In this document: positions 22,550 through 33,705 of the stretch, piece by piece
Layout: each line of letters starts with the position of its first letter
Numbering within the stretch: position 1 is the stretch's first letter
DNA from: Nematopogon swammerdamellus
Taxonomy: Eukaryota; Arthropoda; Insecta; Lepidoptera; Adelidae
Length of the DNA: 64,000 nt
Direction of reading: 5' to 3'
Assembly (NCBI GenBank): GCA_946902875.1
Contig: OX336336.1
Coordinates: forward strand, 8,092,545-8,156,544
Program-made: the position numbers and the translations under genes
Notes under the pieces: model-generated
Databases searched by the model: none
What the model was told of the DNA's origin: nothing
What the model saw: the letters and a program-made list of their open reading frames with translations, nothing else

Positions 22550-24418
22550 TCAAACAATATTATGTACTCGCTCTTTGACGCAGATATTCTAAAAATATCG
22601 AAATTACAAAAAATATCGAACGCATTAAACGCATTGAAATAGAGAACCTTGAACGTCCTAGAGCGAAGGCATTCGTACGAGTAAACAAGACATTCAAAGA
22701 TCAAAGAAATGTGTTAGAATTATTTTTCAAATGGAACGTATTTCAAAATGGAACTTTGTGATTGCAAAGATATCCCCCGATGAGTCGGCCGAGCCGAGAG
22801 ACGAATGAAGAAACACCGGTTTAGAATTGCCTCAATTGCTCAACCAACACGTGCATGGCCCAGTAGGTAGGTCTGTAGATAGGTACTTAGCTAAATTAAC
22901 AGGTGGGCTAATGAAATAACTCGCGTGCCAACGTTCTACTTACCGCCGCGCCGCCGCCGCCGGTGGGATGTAATCTAAATAATGGCAGCATAAAGTGTGA
23001 TGGGCCGCCTACTAATGTCGACCTACAAAATGACTCATCAGTAAATTAAGGGAACAAACAAATTTAAGTAAAAAAGTAAATATCCTAATTCCCGTGGGCG
23101 CCGTCGGTCTCTGCGTTAGTCTGGCGCGCGCCATATACTATCGTGGTTTCAAAAAAAAGTGAGATAAACAAAGAGATAAAGTATGATGAAATAAAATATA
23201 TTTAAATAACTCGGTCAGATTGGTGATCGAAGTCTTGATAAGACTTTATTCGCAATTTCGTTCAGAACCCTTAGATTGTCGAAATTTGCAAGACTATTTG
23301 TGAACATTATTGTTCACATGCCTGAGAATAGTAAAGTTCGTGGTAGAATAATTGATTTAATATCTCCGTCGACCTCTTACTGTTAGGTACTTCACGCAAT
23401 AATCGTGTTTAGTTAACCAGCTTGACATCTGATACTTATCAAACAGATGATATAAAATTGCAAAATTTTTACATTCAGTCAAAAAGTTAACGATACGAGT
23501 ACTAAATGCATGAATAGATATATTGTAAAACATGAAGGTTAGAATAGATAATAGAGTTAAGTGCATTCTAATGACAATAATTGGCCACCGCTCACTAAAG
23601 GCAGTAACGATAGATCAGGCCTTGCTGATATCCGAGAGTGGATTTGTAAATGCTGCGCAGGCCGGATTGTGTCGCGTTTCCTTACGCGGACAGTTCCGAT
23701 TCCAGTTTATCTCGGAAGCGCTATTCAATTGCTTATATGGTAACGGACACTTTCGTTTTTCTTCTTTTTCTTTTTCTTTTGTAGTTAATCGACATCGCCA
23801 TTTATGGTTGGATAAATTCACTTCTATCGCTTTCGCGGATGCAGCTTGATGAACTGCATTATGTATATGCGAACTTATTATATGGTCGTATCAAGAACAT
23901 TTAGAGTGTTCTTGGGTCGTATGGTCGTTGTGGTCAACATTCTGCATGCATAAACTGGACCAATATTTTATATGTTCATTGTTTTCAAGGTGCTGTATTC
24001 TAAGTGAACAGTTTACGTATCCAGCGCTATTTACTTGTCCTCCACATTTGTTTCCTTGGTATTTTAAATAACTATATTCTTCTTTAAGATATTTCTTTAA
24101 TATTCGAATTTTCAACCTTTACTTTTTAATTTGATATAATTTCCCATATTATTGAGTGTTTGACCCACAACTGCAGTTTCTTCTAGAACACCTGTATTTT
24201 AATTGATAGCCTGTCGGGCCCTCTGTAGTTCGTACACAATAGAGGCGGTTACTTCGGAGCTATCTATTCTTAATTAAACTGTTTCGGCATCGCCTGACTG
24301 TAGGTAGAGTGCTGAGAAACATTTCAACAGCTTCATTGTCGAACGCTTGCGCCTGGTCCGCTGCGTCTACAACCTCGTAGCAGGTGCTTCCTTGAGTTAA
24401 ACCACGGAAAAGTTTTAC
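22550..24418. other. spacer of the palindrome
   Basis: Single-copy-looking sequence between the two arms. It has a GC-rich patch (22945-22965) and several unassigned ORFs up to 105 codons (23532-23849, +) in which I recognise nothing. No transposase, integrase or RNA gene is visible. Confidence 0.45.
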
Positions 24419-24426
24419 AAAAAAAA

Positions 24427-24778
24427 AAGTTTTAAAAAACATAAAACCGACTTCCTAAAAAAAGGAAAACTAAAAAACTATTCAAAATAAAAATATAAAA
24501 ACCGCCTTCAAAAATATATGAAATAAAAACTTAAAAAAAAAAAAACGAACCCTAGAGTTGAAGGCGGTGCTAAAAAGGCTACACAAATCACAAAGGATAT
24601 TATCATCCACTCATGTTTTCTTTCATGCATCATTTTTGCTTGCTTTAGCACCGCCTTCAACTCTAGGGTTCGTTTTTTTTTTTTTAAGTTTTTATTTCAT
24701 ATATTTTTGAAGGCGGTTTTTATATTTTTATTTTGAATAGTTTTTTAGTTTTCCTTTTTTTAGGAAGTCGGTTTTATG
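24427..24778. repeat. inner hairpin with 62-bp core, right arm
   Basis: Mirror copy of 22190-22540. The core reads GGCTACACAAATCACAAAGG ... ATTTTTGCTTG and is flanked by GTTGAAGGCGGTGCTAAA and its complement. Confidence 0.9.
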
Positions 24779-24918
24779 TTTTTTAAAACTTTTTTTTTAT
24801 TTCACAGTTTTTTTTAGTAATTTTTTGCTATTAATGTACTCGGCGGAATCGCTCGGCCTTCGGCCTCGCGATTCCGCCTCGCTTTCCAATCCGATCTTGA
24901 CCCAATTAAAATAGGACC

Positions 24919-25262
24919 ACGTCAGCTTCGATAGCTCAGTGGTGCAGACAGTCAACTGTCGCTATTGAATTTTAAGCAACGCTGGGTGCGGTCAGTACTT
25001 AGATGGGTGACCGCTGACCGTTGGAGGCTGACCAAGGTTCGGATTCCTCGTAAAACTGTAAGTCCCTTCCCTCGTAATTTTACTTGGTGGTAGGGTTTAA
25101 CCTTCCCGGGTTGGTACCACCGCACTGAATTAAACGTCGGTCGAAACGGCTATGTAAATAGTTTGTGTTTTCCGACCAGTTCAGTGTAGTCAGCACGATC
25201 AAAGGGGGAAGCACTGACATGGCACTGGTGTTATGGGCTGACATCACGGACGTTGTAGGTGA
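24919..25262 (+). mobile_element. composite 5S/tRNA SINE inside right palindrome arm
   Basis: Sense copy: GTCAGCTTCGATAGCTCAGT head, 5S-like AAGCAACGCTGGGTGCGGTC and AGTACTTAGATGGGTGACCG (about 24973-25013), GGTTCGGATTCC, then body to GACGTTGTAGGTGATG. It is the mirror partner of 21707-22050, so the SINE was present before the arms became identical. Confidence 0.8.
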
Positions 25263-26584
25263 TGTTGCAGAACTTAGTAGAATGGACAGACATAAACGTG
25301 TTACGGAAGCCTACTTTTATTATAAAATAACCGTCGGAGGACCTTGGTTGAAAATTGTAAAATTTAGTAGAACGGATAGACATGCATATGTTACGGAACC
25401 CTACATTCATTTTGCAGAACTTAGTAGAATGGACAGACATAAACGTGTTACGGAACCCTACTTAACAGTTGCACTCCGGGAGTGCCGGCAGATCCCGTGC
25501 CACTCTAACTTAACCCTTAACGCAATGACTTAAGGTTTCATTTTAAAAATGACGCTGACGCGATGTCGCGAGTTATACATTTTTACCCACCTAAAAAAGT
25601 GCCAAGAGCCGCTAAAGAAGTTTTCACTTCAAAAACCTCAGGGTTATCCCCTTTCAAATAAAAAAAAAAAGAATTTTCAAAATCGGCCCACAATTGACGG
25701 AGTAATCGCGTAACAAACATCCAAAAAAAGAAAACATACCGTCGAATTGAGAATCTTTTAGGTCTAAAGTAAATTTCTCGTGAAGACAAATGCAACGAGC
25801 CCAAACACGATGGGTTTATCATGTGTAGTTTAGGAGTTCCTATGGCCACCTTCTGTCTCCATCATCAAACCAGCTCGATGGTACTCGGTACAGTAGGTAC
25901 TGGCCAGGTACCATAATAAATTAAACGCCGGTCGGAAAAAATAAAAAAATTTCAAATTTAGAATATTCATGAAACAAGGGTCCGAATATGTATCACTAGT
26001 ATATCGATTCATGTATTTCAACAGGACAGAGAAAATTTCAAAATATTAGGTATTTAATACTTTTTAGTTTTTTTTTTTTGTTTTTTGGAAATCGGTTTAA
26101 TATTTTTTAAAACAGTTTTTATTTCATTCTTTTTAGTAATATTACATAAAAAAGAATAATCGAAATCGAATAATCGAAATCGATTGAAGTGGTACAGAAT
26201 TATTCGCCATATGTGTCAGACTGCAAATTGCTGAATAAGTCCACATCACAAATGTTTTGCTGAAGGTAACCACACACCATACTAATTTATCAAACTGAAA
26301 ATTGCCGAAAACGACCACATCACAAGTTTTGCTGAAGGTAACCACACACCATAGTATTATGCTGATTTTTCGAAAACCCCTGAACCAATTTCGATAAAAT
26401 TGAAATGGGACCACCTCGGAAGTATGACCTAACTAACAAAAAAAGAATTTTCTAAATCGGCCCTCAATTGACGGAGAAATCGTGTTACAAACATACAAAA
26501 AAATAAAAATAAAAAAAAAAATAAAAAAAAAAAAAAACATACAGACGAATTGAGAACCTCCTCCTTTTTTGGAAGTCGGTTAAA

Positions 26585-26799
26585 ATACGACAAGATGCGT
26601 AAACATTTGCCGAATTTTCAAGGAAATTGATATTCATACTGTGCGCAATGCGTGCTTATTTAAAGAAACAGATCATCTACTTACAAGCGTCCAGCTGTAT
26701 AATGAATATAAATGAGATGATCCAATAACAATTAAACTTTCTGTACACGTACCTTTGTAGGTATGTATGTATATTTAGTATTTTTGTATTTTATAATTA
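26585..26799. other. intronic, nothing recognised
   Basis: No feature seen apart from TATGTATGTATAT runs. Confidence 0.4.
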
Positions 26800-27012
26800 T
26801 TATAGCTGTGCCCGCGGCTCCGCCCGCTCTCATATTTGACTTCTCTGCTCACCACATAAGCCATTTAGCGTGATAGTAAGTAGCCTATAGTTGACGGGAA
26901 GAATCAAGCTATCCGTAGAATTTTTTTTTATTAAAATCGGTTTAGTGGTTCTCGAGTTATAAGCGGACAGACAGACAGACAGAAAGCAGACGTTGGATTT
27001 TATTAAAGGTAA
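26800..27012 (+). mobile_element. CTGTGCCCGCGGC-type repeat, copy 1
   Basis: AGCTGTGCCCGCGGCTCCGC, GCCATTTAGCGTGATAGTAA, GAAGAATCAAGCTATCCGTA, GTGGTTCTCGAGTTATAAGC and GACGTTGGATTTTATTA are repeated in the same order at 30199-30415. It is followed by an (AAGGA)n-like purine run. Confidence 0.8.
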
Positions 27013-28009
27013 GGAAAGGAAATAAGGAAAAGGAAAAGGAATAAGGAATAAGGAAAGGAAGGATTTTAATTTATTTTTTATTTACCTATGTATTTATAAA
27101 TTATGTTTTCCTCCTCCGTTTCACTTGCAGTATCCATACTTCATTCGTTATCATTATCATTTTTCTCACCACCCAAAGGCCAGTCAACTTTGGGACATTA
27201 CTGGAAGAGATCACTTGTAGTGATAAGTCCGCCTTTGTGCACTTCTGTATTTTCTTATCTTGCTTTCGTGTTCTGTTTTACTAAATATTGTGTGCAATTT
27301 ATTCTATTCTATTTTAAACACATTCTCTCTCTCGTCCAGCTCTGCCGTCTCTACCGGCACAGTACTCAGAAAGAACACGAGCTGTATTAAATCGTGTTAA
27401 ATCGCTATTGAGACTCGCTGCTTAAAATACGATCCTGTCCACCCGAATGCCAGCTAATAATTATATGAATTATATTAAATATTATATGAATTCTTCAGGA
27501 AATATGTAAAATAAAAATATATAATTTAAGGAGACTCTACATTTAGATTTCAACATTTAAAGGTGCATAGTAATTTCAATACTTTTCTTTTAGAATATAT
27601 ATTTGCATGCAATAATTCACATACTTTGTGTAACTTGTATAACTTTGTATAATTTTGTATACATAACTTGGCACATTGTTGATATTGTGGTCTTAGTAAG
27701 TAAATACTAAATGATTGGCAGTCTATTAGCAGCCTGCTCTTGAATGTCCGCGACATAACAAGCGCGAGCGCGAGCAGTCGCGCCCAGGGCCAGATCGGTT
27801 CGGCCAGTTCGGGCACATCCGCTCATATCTGCGCCGCCTGCGCATTATCACCCACACTCGTATGCACTTACGCAACGGGTCGGTTTGCTTCGTCTGCCAC
27901 GTCATACGACCGCGTGTTGTGTGTGTCTCATTTTATAACTATTTCAATACCTATTTATTTTTACCAGCACAAACTAATAGTTAATAAATGGATGGTTACA
28001 TCAAGAAAT
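27013..28009. other. intronic, nothing recognised
   Basis: Includes an AAGG-rich purine run at 27007-27062 and a GC-richer segment at 27750-27900. ORFs here (27740-28207) have no recognisable domain, and the end of that frame runs into a LINE tail. Confidence 0.4.
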
Positions 28010-28146
28010 GGAGGGACGTTAATAGGCCCCTGTCAGGTCGGCAAGGCATTCGCAACCCCCCATGCGGCCGAATTTCTATGGGCTTCGGTAGACACCTTAT
28101 GGGTGGCTCGACGACACATGTCGCGCTTTCTACTATATAAAAAAAG
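28010..28146 (+). mobile_element. LINE 3'-tail fragment
   Basis: GACGTTAATAGGCCCCTGTC, AGGTCGGCAAGGCATTCGCA, GGCTTCGGTAGACACCTTAT and GGCTCGACGACACATGTCGC match the tail family in sense orientation, ending in TATAAAAAAA. Confidence 0.75.
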
Positions 28147-28918
28147 TTACACATTCGGAAAGTGGTTTTGCCTGATATCTACAACTAGAATCATGATCTC
28201 TAACTAGAATATCAAGGAACTCTCACATTATACTCATTTTATTTTGTGCTGCCTTGAAAGTAGCCTCGCCGAAATGCCTGATGGCTAACTGGCATCTCGT
28301 TTAAAGTTTCTTCTCGGAGCAATTTACAACACACAATATATTCTCATCAATGGAAACACAAATAATAGCCAATTTCGCAATTAAAATTGTCACTCAGGCA
28401 TTCGAGCAAGTTTCTTTAATGCAAATCAAAGTAAAATATTGATCACTTTCGACACAAGAGCGGCGCGGCTGCCGGCTGCCGAAACAGGTTCAACCGAGCA
28501 AGAGAAGGTGCCTCTACTCAATCTTGGCACTGTCCTCGAGATTTTTGCATAAGATCGACACGAGGTTTGTCATCTGGGTGCAGAATCAATGTATTCTAGA
28601 AAAGCAGTACGATGTTTACGACGTCGCCGCCGTCGACTTGAAGCGAGCGAGTAGATGATTTGGAAACAAGATGACATTGTAGCATCGGAGCATAGCGTGA
28701 AATAATGCATGACCCCCAAATTTACTCAGCCCTGTGTCAATTCATTATTCATAATATTATGTCTGAACCTTCCTGCCCACCAGGCGAAGAAGGTTATGAA
28801 GTCCTTGATCTCTTTTCTACCTATCCCCTTCGTTCCAATTGAGATCCTGTTTCCGAGTACACAGAACATATATTAGCACTCTGTCCTGTCGCCACCTATA
28901 TCTTTGACATTGTTAACA
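28147..28918. other. intronic, nothing recognised
   Basis: No gene or RNA seen. 28745-28870 could be an old element fragment but I cannot assign it. Confidence 0.35.
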
Positions 28919-28926
28919 TTCTAGTC

Positions 28927-29580
28927 CCTCCATACTCAACCTGCGGCCCGCGGGCCACAAGCGGCCCGCTAGCCTTTTCTGCGCGGCCCGAAGCCTAGTA
29001 GGTACAGTATTTTTAGATTAACAGTAGGTATTATTTTATTGATAACGGTAAAAAAATTGGTGCAAAAATAATGTTCTTCATTTATTCATTATTTCACTCG
29101 CTCACTCTCATTCCTCACTCTTACCAACCAAAACTCTAACCAATACGAAGAATTCCGGAGATTAGTACCCGATAACTTTGAAACGCTCAAAAATTGCGCA
29201 CACTTGCTCCTGACGTTGTTTGCGTCAACATGCCTGTGCGAATCCTCGTACTTAAAAATGAAATATGCGAAAAATGTCTACAGATCTCGGCTTACTGATT
29301 CGCACCTAGACGACGTTTTGAGAGTAGCATGCAGTAATTACGTGCCAGATTTATCAAACATTGTCAGAAGTTTGTCTCAGAGTCAAAAATGATATTAATT
29401 TTTAAATAAATGCCTATTAATTTCAAATGTTGCGTTTTATTGAATATTAATGTTATGTAATGTTACATAATATATTAATGTTATTTAATACACATACAGT
29501 GTCAGCTAGATTATTGCGGCCCGCAATGTGTAGCAGTAGCGACTATGTGGCCCAAGGGAAAAAAAGGTTGAGTAAGGCTG
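28927..29580 (+). mobile_element. internally deleted hAT transposon with 8-bp TSD
   Basis: The 654-bp element is flanked by an exact 8-bp duplication TTCTAGTC (28919-28926 and 29581-29588). The ends are imperfect inverted repeats: CCTCCATACTCAACCTGCGG on the left and, reverse-complemented on the right, CAGCCTTACTCAACCTT. Subterminal GCGGCCCGC / GGGCCAC motifs occur at both ends. An 8-bp target duplication and such ends are the hallmark of the hAT superfamily. Only the C-terminal piece of the transposase remains (29147-29392). Confidence 0.9.
29147..29392 (+). pseudogene. hAT transposase C-terminal remnant
   Basis: The frame reads EFRRLVPDNFETLKNCAHLL followed by TLFASTCLCESSYLKMKYAK and NVYRSRLTDSHLDDVLRVAC, ending at a stop at 29390-29392. 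This is the C-terminal dimerisation region of hAT transposases of the ZBED/GTF2IRD2-like type: a hydrophobic strand, a C-E-x-x-(F/Y)-x-x-(M/L)K motif, and R-L-T-D-x-H-L. The DNA-binding and catalytic parts are absent, so it cannot act on its own. Confidence 0.85.
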
Positions 29581-29588
29581 TTCTAGTC

Positions 29589-29905
29589 AATGCTTTCGTT
29601 GGAGATTCAATCAATTCATTAGTTTGTAATAGATCTAGCTGGACTATCAGCTGACAGCTCGTAAACAGCTCGCATGATGCTTTCAACGAGATCTAAAGCA
29701 TCCTAGTTAGGACGCTTCTTATTACACGCTACTGAATTTAGTTACTGAACCAGTCTGCACGGAAGCGCGGCGGTGTCAGACGTACCGCGAGAATGGCCCC
29801 AGTATTATTGTCCAAACACCAAAAAAATTGCCTTGCCGTAGCACTGGCCGTCAGCAAAAAAAAAACATACCTCACATTTGGTTCATAAAGTTTTCGTCGT
29901 TTTTA
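29589..29905. other. intronic, nothing recognised
   Basis: No feature beyond short A runs. Confidence 0.35.
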
Positions 29906-30125
29906 GGGTTCCGTATCCGGTACGGGACCCTATTACTAAGCCTACGCCGTCTGTCTGTCTGTCTGTCCGTCCGTCCGTCCGTCTGTCCGAGGGCTGTATC
30001 TATTGAACCGTAATAGGTAGCCCGTTGAAATTTTCACAGAATATGTGTTATTTATTATGGGCGATGTAACAACAAATAATAATAATAAGAAAAAGTAAAA
30101 AAATCGCGGGGGTTTCCATAGAAGA
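29906..30125 (+). mobile_element. GGTTCCGTA-type repeat with (GTCT/GTCC)n
   Basis: TAGGGTTCCGTATCCGGTAC and GGGACCCTATTACTAAGCCT lead into a (GTCT)n/(GTCC)n run at 29950-29990. Next come TTGAACCGTAATAGGTAGCC and TTTCACAGAATATGTG. The same order occurs at 31543-31745. Confidence 0.8.
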
Positions 30126-30198
30126 AACCAAAAAGTGTATCTACCATCTACCGAGTAGAGTATGTAGCATTTTAACTAATCATGATATTTAACTAATA

Positions 30199-30415
30199 CT
30201 AGCTGTGCCCGCGGCTCCGCCCGCTCTCATATTTCACTTCACTGCTAACCTCATAAGCCATTTAGCGTGATAGTAAGTAGCCTATAGTTGATGGGAAGAA
30301 TCAAGCTATCCGTAGAATTTTTTTTATTTAAAATCGGTGTAGTGGTTCTCGAGTTATAAGCGGACAGACAGACACTCAGACAGAAAGCAGACGTTGGATT
30401 TTATTATAGGTAAGG
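30199..30415 (+). mobile_element. CTGTGCCCGCGGC-type repeat, copy 2
   Basis: Nearly the same sequence as 26800-27012, including the GACAGACA run and the GACGTTGGATTTTATTATAG end. Confidence 0.8.
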
Positions 30416-31542
30416 AAGGATGAAGTATTTCATAACACGCCATAGATGGCGTGAGTGGCGCTAACCATGACATGGCGATACGGAATCCTCGGTGCGCGAG
30501 TTCGACTCGCACTTGTTATTATTAAAAAAATGCACTGTAAATTTCTCTAAGATCTTTGAAAATCTAATTCATATAAGGATACACTATAGCGAACGAGAAA
30601 AAGAAAATATTATTATGAATTTATGAAAGCTCAAAGCCTAGATCCACTGGGCTATCTATCACACACAACAAAAGCGCGTCCGCTCACGGCGGCGGCGGCG
30701 CGGCGGTGCGACGGCGGATGCGCACGGAGACAGAGGTTATACTGAGTGACCTTTCCTAACTAGGATGCTAAATGATATAGTCAGTCAGAAGCCGCCCTAG
30801 CTTCTAATTATTGCTAAATGCGATTACACTTGTCTGAATTTAGTAACTGAATCATTTAGACGACTGAATGTTCTTGCTTGAGTAAGCCAGTTGTGTAGTA
30901 TGTTTGCATTGATTATGGCGGTTGAGGGTTCAGTTACCATAGCCACTGTTATTACGTGTTGTTATAGCACGAAGTTAGTAAACTTGTTCAAATTTTCTAT
31001 TTCCATTATTACCTACCTAATTAATTCTCAGTTATTCAATCTAATCATCTATTAATTTCACTCTTAGTTTTTTTTAGTTTTGTTCAATTACAAAATGTTT
31101 TTGCTTATATTTATTATCTTTTGAGCCACTGTTCTCGTTTATTATATGTACCTCAAATTTTTTAAATTTTTATTTATTTTATTGAAGCTATTTTGTTATT
31201 TTAACTGTCAGTTATACGTGTTAACTGTTTCTTAACTTAATTCTGTAAAGTTAACCATCGCTTCCCAGATTTTTTTTTTAATCTTCGCCATGTTCGCTTT
31301 TCTCAACAAGTTCACTTTAAACTTTATTTGCAAAAGACAAGTAAATACATATCTTTATTTCTTTTTCATTCTCTCTATGTAGTACTACTAAATTACTGTA
31401 CCTACCTATCACTTTCCATTCACTTCATCATTCTCGGCTCTAACCAAATAAGAGTTCAATACTTCACCAAAAGCTCTCTAATGAACTCAACAACCACTGA
31501 AGCATTAAGCAAACACTCATTAGCATACGCAATGATTTTTAA
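30416..31542. other. intronic, nothing recognised
   Basis: Contains a GC-rich patch at 30675-30725 (GGCGGCGGCGGCGCGGCGG). TACGGAATCCTCGGTGCGCG and GAGTTCGACTCGCACTTG (30479-30516) resemble the end of the MITE at 54556-54796. Confidence 0.4.
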
Positions 31543-31745
31543 GGTTCCGTATCCATACGGAAACCGGCCTATTACTAAACCAACACCGTTTGTCTGTCCG
31601 TCCGTCCGTTCGTCCGTCCGTCCGTCCAAGGGATGTATCTTTTGAACCGTAATAGGTAGCCGGTTGATATTTTCACAGAATATGTGTTATTTATTATGGC
31701 GGATATGCCAACAAAAAAAAGGCAAAAAGGAAAATATTAAGGGGC
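31543..31745 (+). mobile_element. GGTTCCGTA-type repeat, second copy
   Basis: Starts AAGGTTCCGTATCCATACGG, has a (GTCC)n run at 31589-31627, then TTGAACCGTAATAGGTAGCC and TTTCACAGAATATGTG. Confidence 0.8.
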
Positions 31746-32474
31746 ACCCATCGGTATTATATGAGATTCGATAGCACACCGCCATTTACCGATTGATCAT
31801 TTAACTTTTACTTTAATTTAACTTTAATAAATATTAACTACAAACTTCAACGGTGGACAATAGATGGCGTAAGGGAAATGAAGGAAAATTATAGAGAAGT
31901 AAAATTTTCTTCCTATTTTGAGATAGAGTGGAAAATCTCAAAACAATTTGTTTTTTCTTCATATTTCCAACTATATTCGTATGTAAAAAAATTCTAAAAA
32001 TCTAACTTCGCCTATACTTTTACTGTATTTCTGTAACAATCTCAAGATATACCAAACTCCATTAGTGAGAAATTCATGTAAATCGGTTAAGCCGTTTTCG
32101 AGTTACAGACAGGCAGAGGTCGTAGGTACTTTAGAGCAGTTGATATAATATTAATAACAGAGGTAATCGCACTTGTACAGAGCGAACTGACGATCGGGAG
32201 GTCAGCAAGTGGCCTCACTGCGCCGCAGTACTGTTCACCTTAACACTGCCCTTCGTAAAAACGTTCACTGACTCCTTGCTCGGCCCTCCTGCCTGCCTCA
32301 TTACGGCGACGGTGCCAAAGAATGAAAACGCATATAATTGCTATTGTCATATATGATCGTAAAATTACTACTCATCATCACATTATCATTACTATTACAT
32401 CATTATTTATCATTACTATTAATTACTCAGGAAAAATAGATGCGCACAAACCGGTTCTGTACGTCTTTTATTTA
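31746..32474. other. intronic, nothing recognised
   Basis: AT-rich sequence. A decayed tail (GTAAATCGGTTAAGCCGTTT, 32078-32097) resembles common repeat ends. Confidence 0.35.
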
Positions 32475-32665
32475 TTCACAGAACAGAGAAACGCACTCCC
32501 TGCCCATCTATTTCCTCCCAAGTACAACCTGGGGGTTTTTAAGGTGTATGAAAAGGCTCCTTTCAGGTCGGCATGGCATGCGCCATCCCCGTGCATCACA
32601 GAATGTCCATGGGCATCGTTAGACACCTACTCGTAGGTGAAACGATGCAATATGTCACGTCATAA
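32475..32665 (+). mobile_element. LINE 3' end with terminal ORF codons
   Basis: Reads RNALPAHLFPPKYNLGVFKV in the frame starting near 32484, the typical C-terminal end of the LINE ORF2 (W/R-N-x-LP...FP..Y.L..FK). It then continues as the tail block AGGTCGGCATGGCATGCGCC ... TCGTTAGACACCTACTCGTA. It is 5'-truncated. Confidence 0.75.
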
Positions 32666-33440
32666 AAAATGCTACAAATAATACACATAATATAATAAAA
32701 ACTATAGAGTAATAAATAATCTATGATAAAAAACCCTCAACATAATCGGAAGTGGACGATCTGGGAATGGTCATTCTGGGATGTGGTCCTTTTGGGAAGT
32801 GGTCATTTTAGGTAGTGGTCATTCTGGGCCGAAACGATAATATGCATAATATGAGTGTTCGTAATTTCATATATGCGCACACAATTTATAATGTCTTTTC
32901 GACTGCGCGACGATTTCTGCGCTTTTAAATTCTTTGGGGCGGTGCACTTACCTTCGCCGGGCTGGAAGGTATGCACCATTACCTACATCTATCTACGTAG
33001 CTCGTTCGACTTGCTCTGAGTGAAGATACCTATTTGATCAAATAGAAGTCAAGCGTATCACCTGTTTAAATACAGTTATTATCTATCGCATTGACTTAGC
33101 CTTTTTCCAATGGTCTATCTATCGCATTTCCGTAAAATTGTGTTTAATATCTTGCTATTTTATTAGCCTCATATAAATTATAAAGCCTTAAATATTGCAT
33201 GAGTTAATAAATACAAAAGTTTACTTTCTATAACCCATACTTAAGATTCTTATTAATAATTTATAATACCTACAAGGTTTTAATAGCCCATTTCACCACT
33301 GTGCTTTTAACTCCTGTCAAATGTATAAGAAATGTAACTTTATCTGACAAATAACTGTTGGACGAAACCTAACCGGAGTTGGTGAAAACGGCCATCAGTG
33401 CTTATTTTGCTTTCCTAATATTGTTTGTTTCTGAAGAAAA
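32666..33440. other. intronic; short TGGTCATTCTGGG iterations
   Basis: 32748-32831 holds four or five imperfect iterations of a GGGAAGTGGTCATTCT-type unit. The rest has no recognised feature. Confidence 0.5.
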
Positions 33441-33705
33441 TTAAACCATCCAATGTTAATCTTTCAAATTAGTTATCTCCATCACAGAATAGAAAAGAGT
33501 ACCAGAAGCGACACACCACAAGGCCACATAAAGGAATAGCTACTCATGCTGAGACGCAATAAAATGCAATTCAGCTCGCAAATCGCTGCATGCCTAACTC
33601 GAATAATAACCTACATCACGCTTCTCTTTCTATCGCATAACTCTATCTCTTTTGGCGTGATTCGGATCGTGTTGGGGTTGTCGTCTTGTGTGACGAATAA
33701 ATTAC
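33441..33705 (+). repeat. dispersed repeat, pair with 62080-62345
   Basis: GGAATAGCTACTC, AAATCGCTGCATGCCTAACT, ACGCTTCTCTTTCTATCGC and ATAACTCTATCTC occur in the same order near 62150-62265. Roughly 200 bp is shared. Not coding; class unknown. Confidence 0.65.

Larger units (their letters stand above)
24419..26584 (-). repeat. right arm of 6.2-kb palindrome
   Basis: Reverse complement of 20383-22549 over its full length, ending TTTTTTGGAAGTCGGTTAAA at 26583. The few substitutions I noticed (for example TCAACCTCCTT-type versus matching positions near 25860 and 25945) suggest well over 95% identity. An exact value needs an alignment. Confidence 0.95.
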
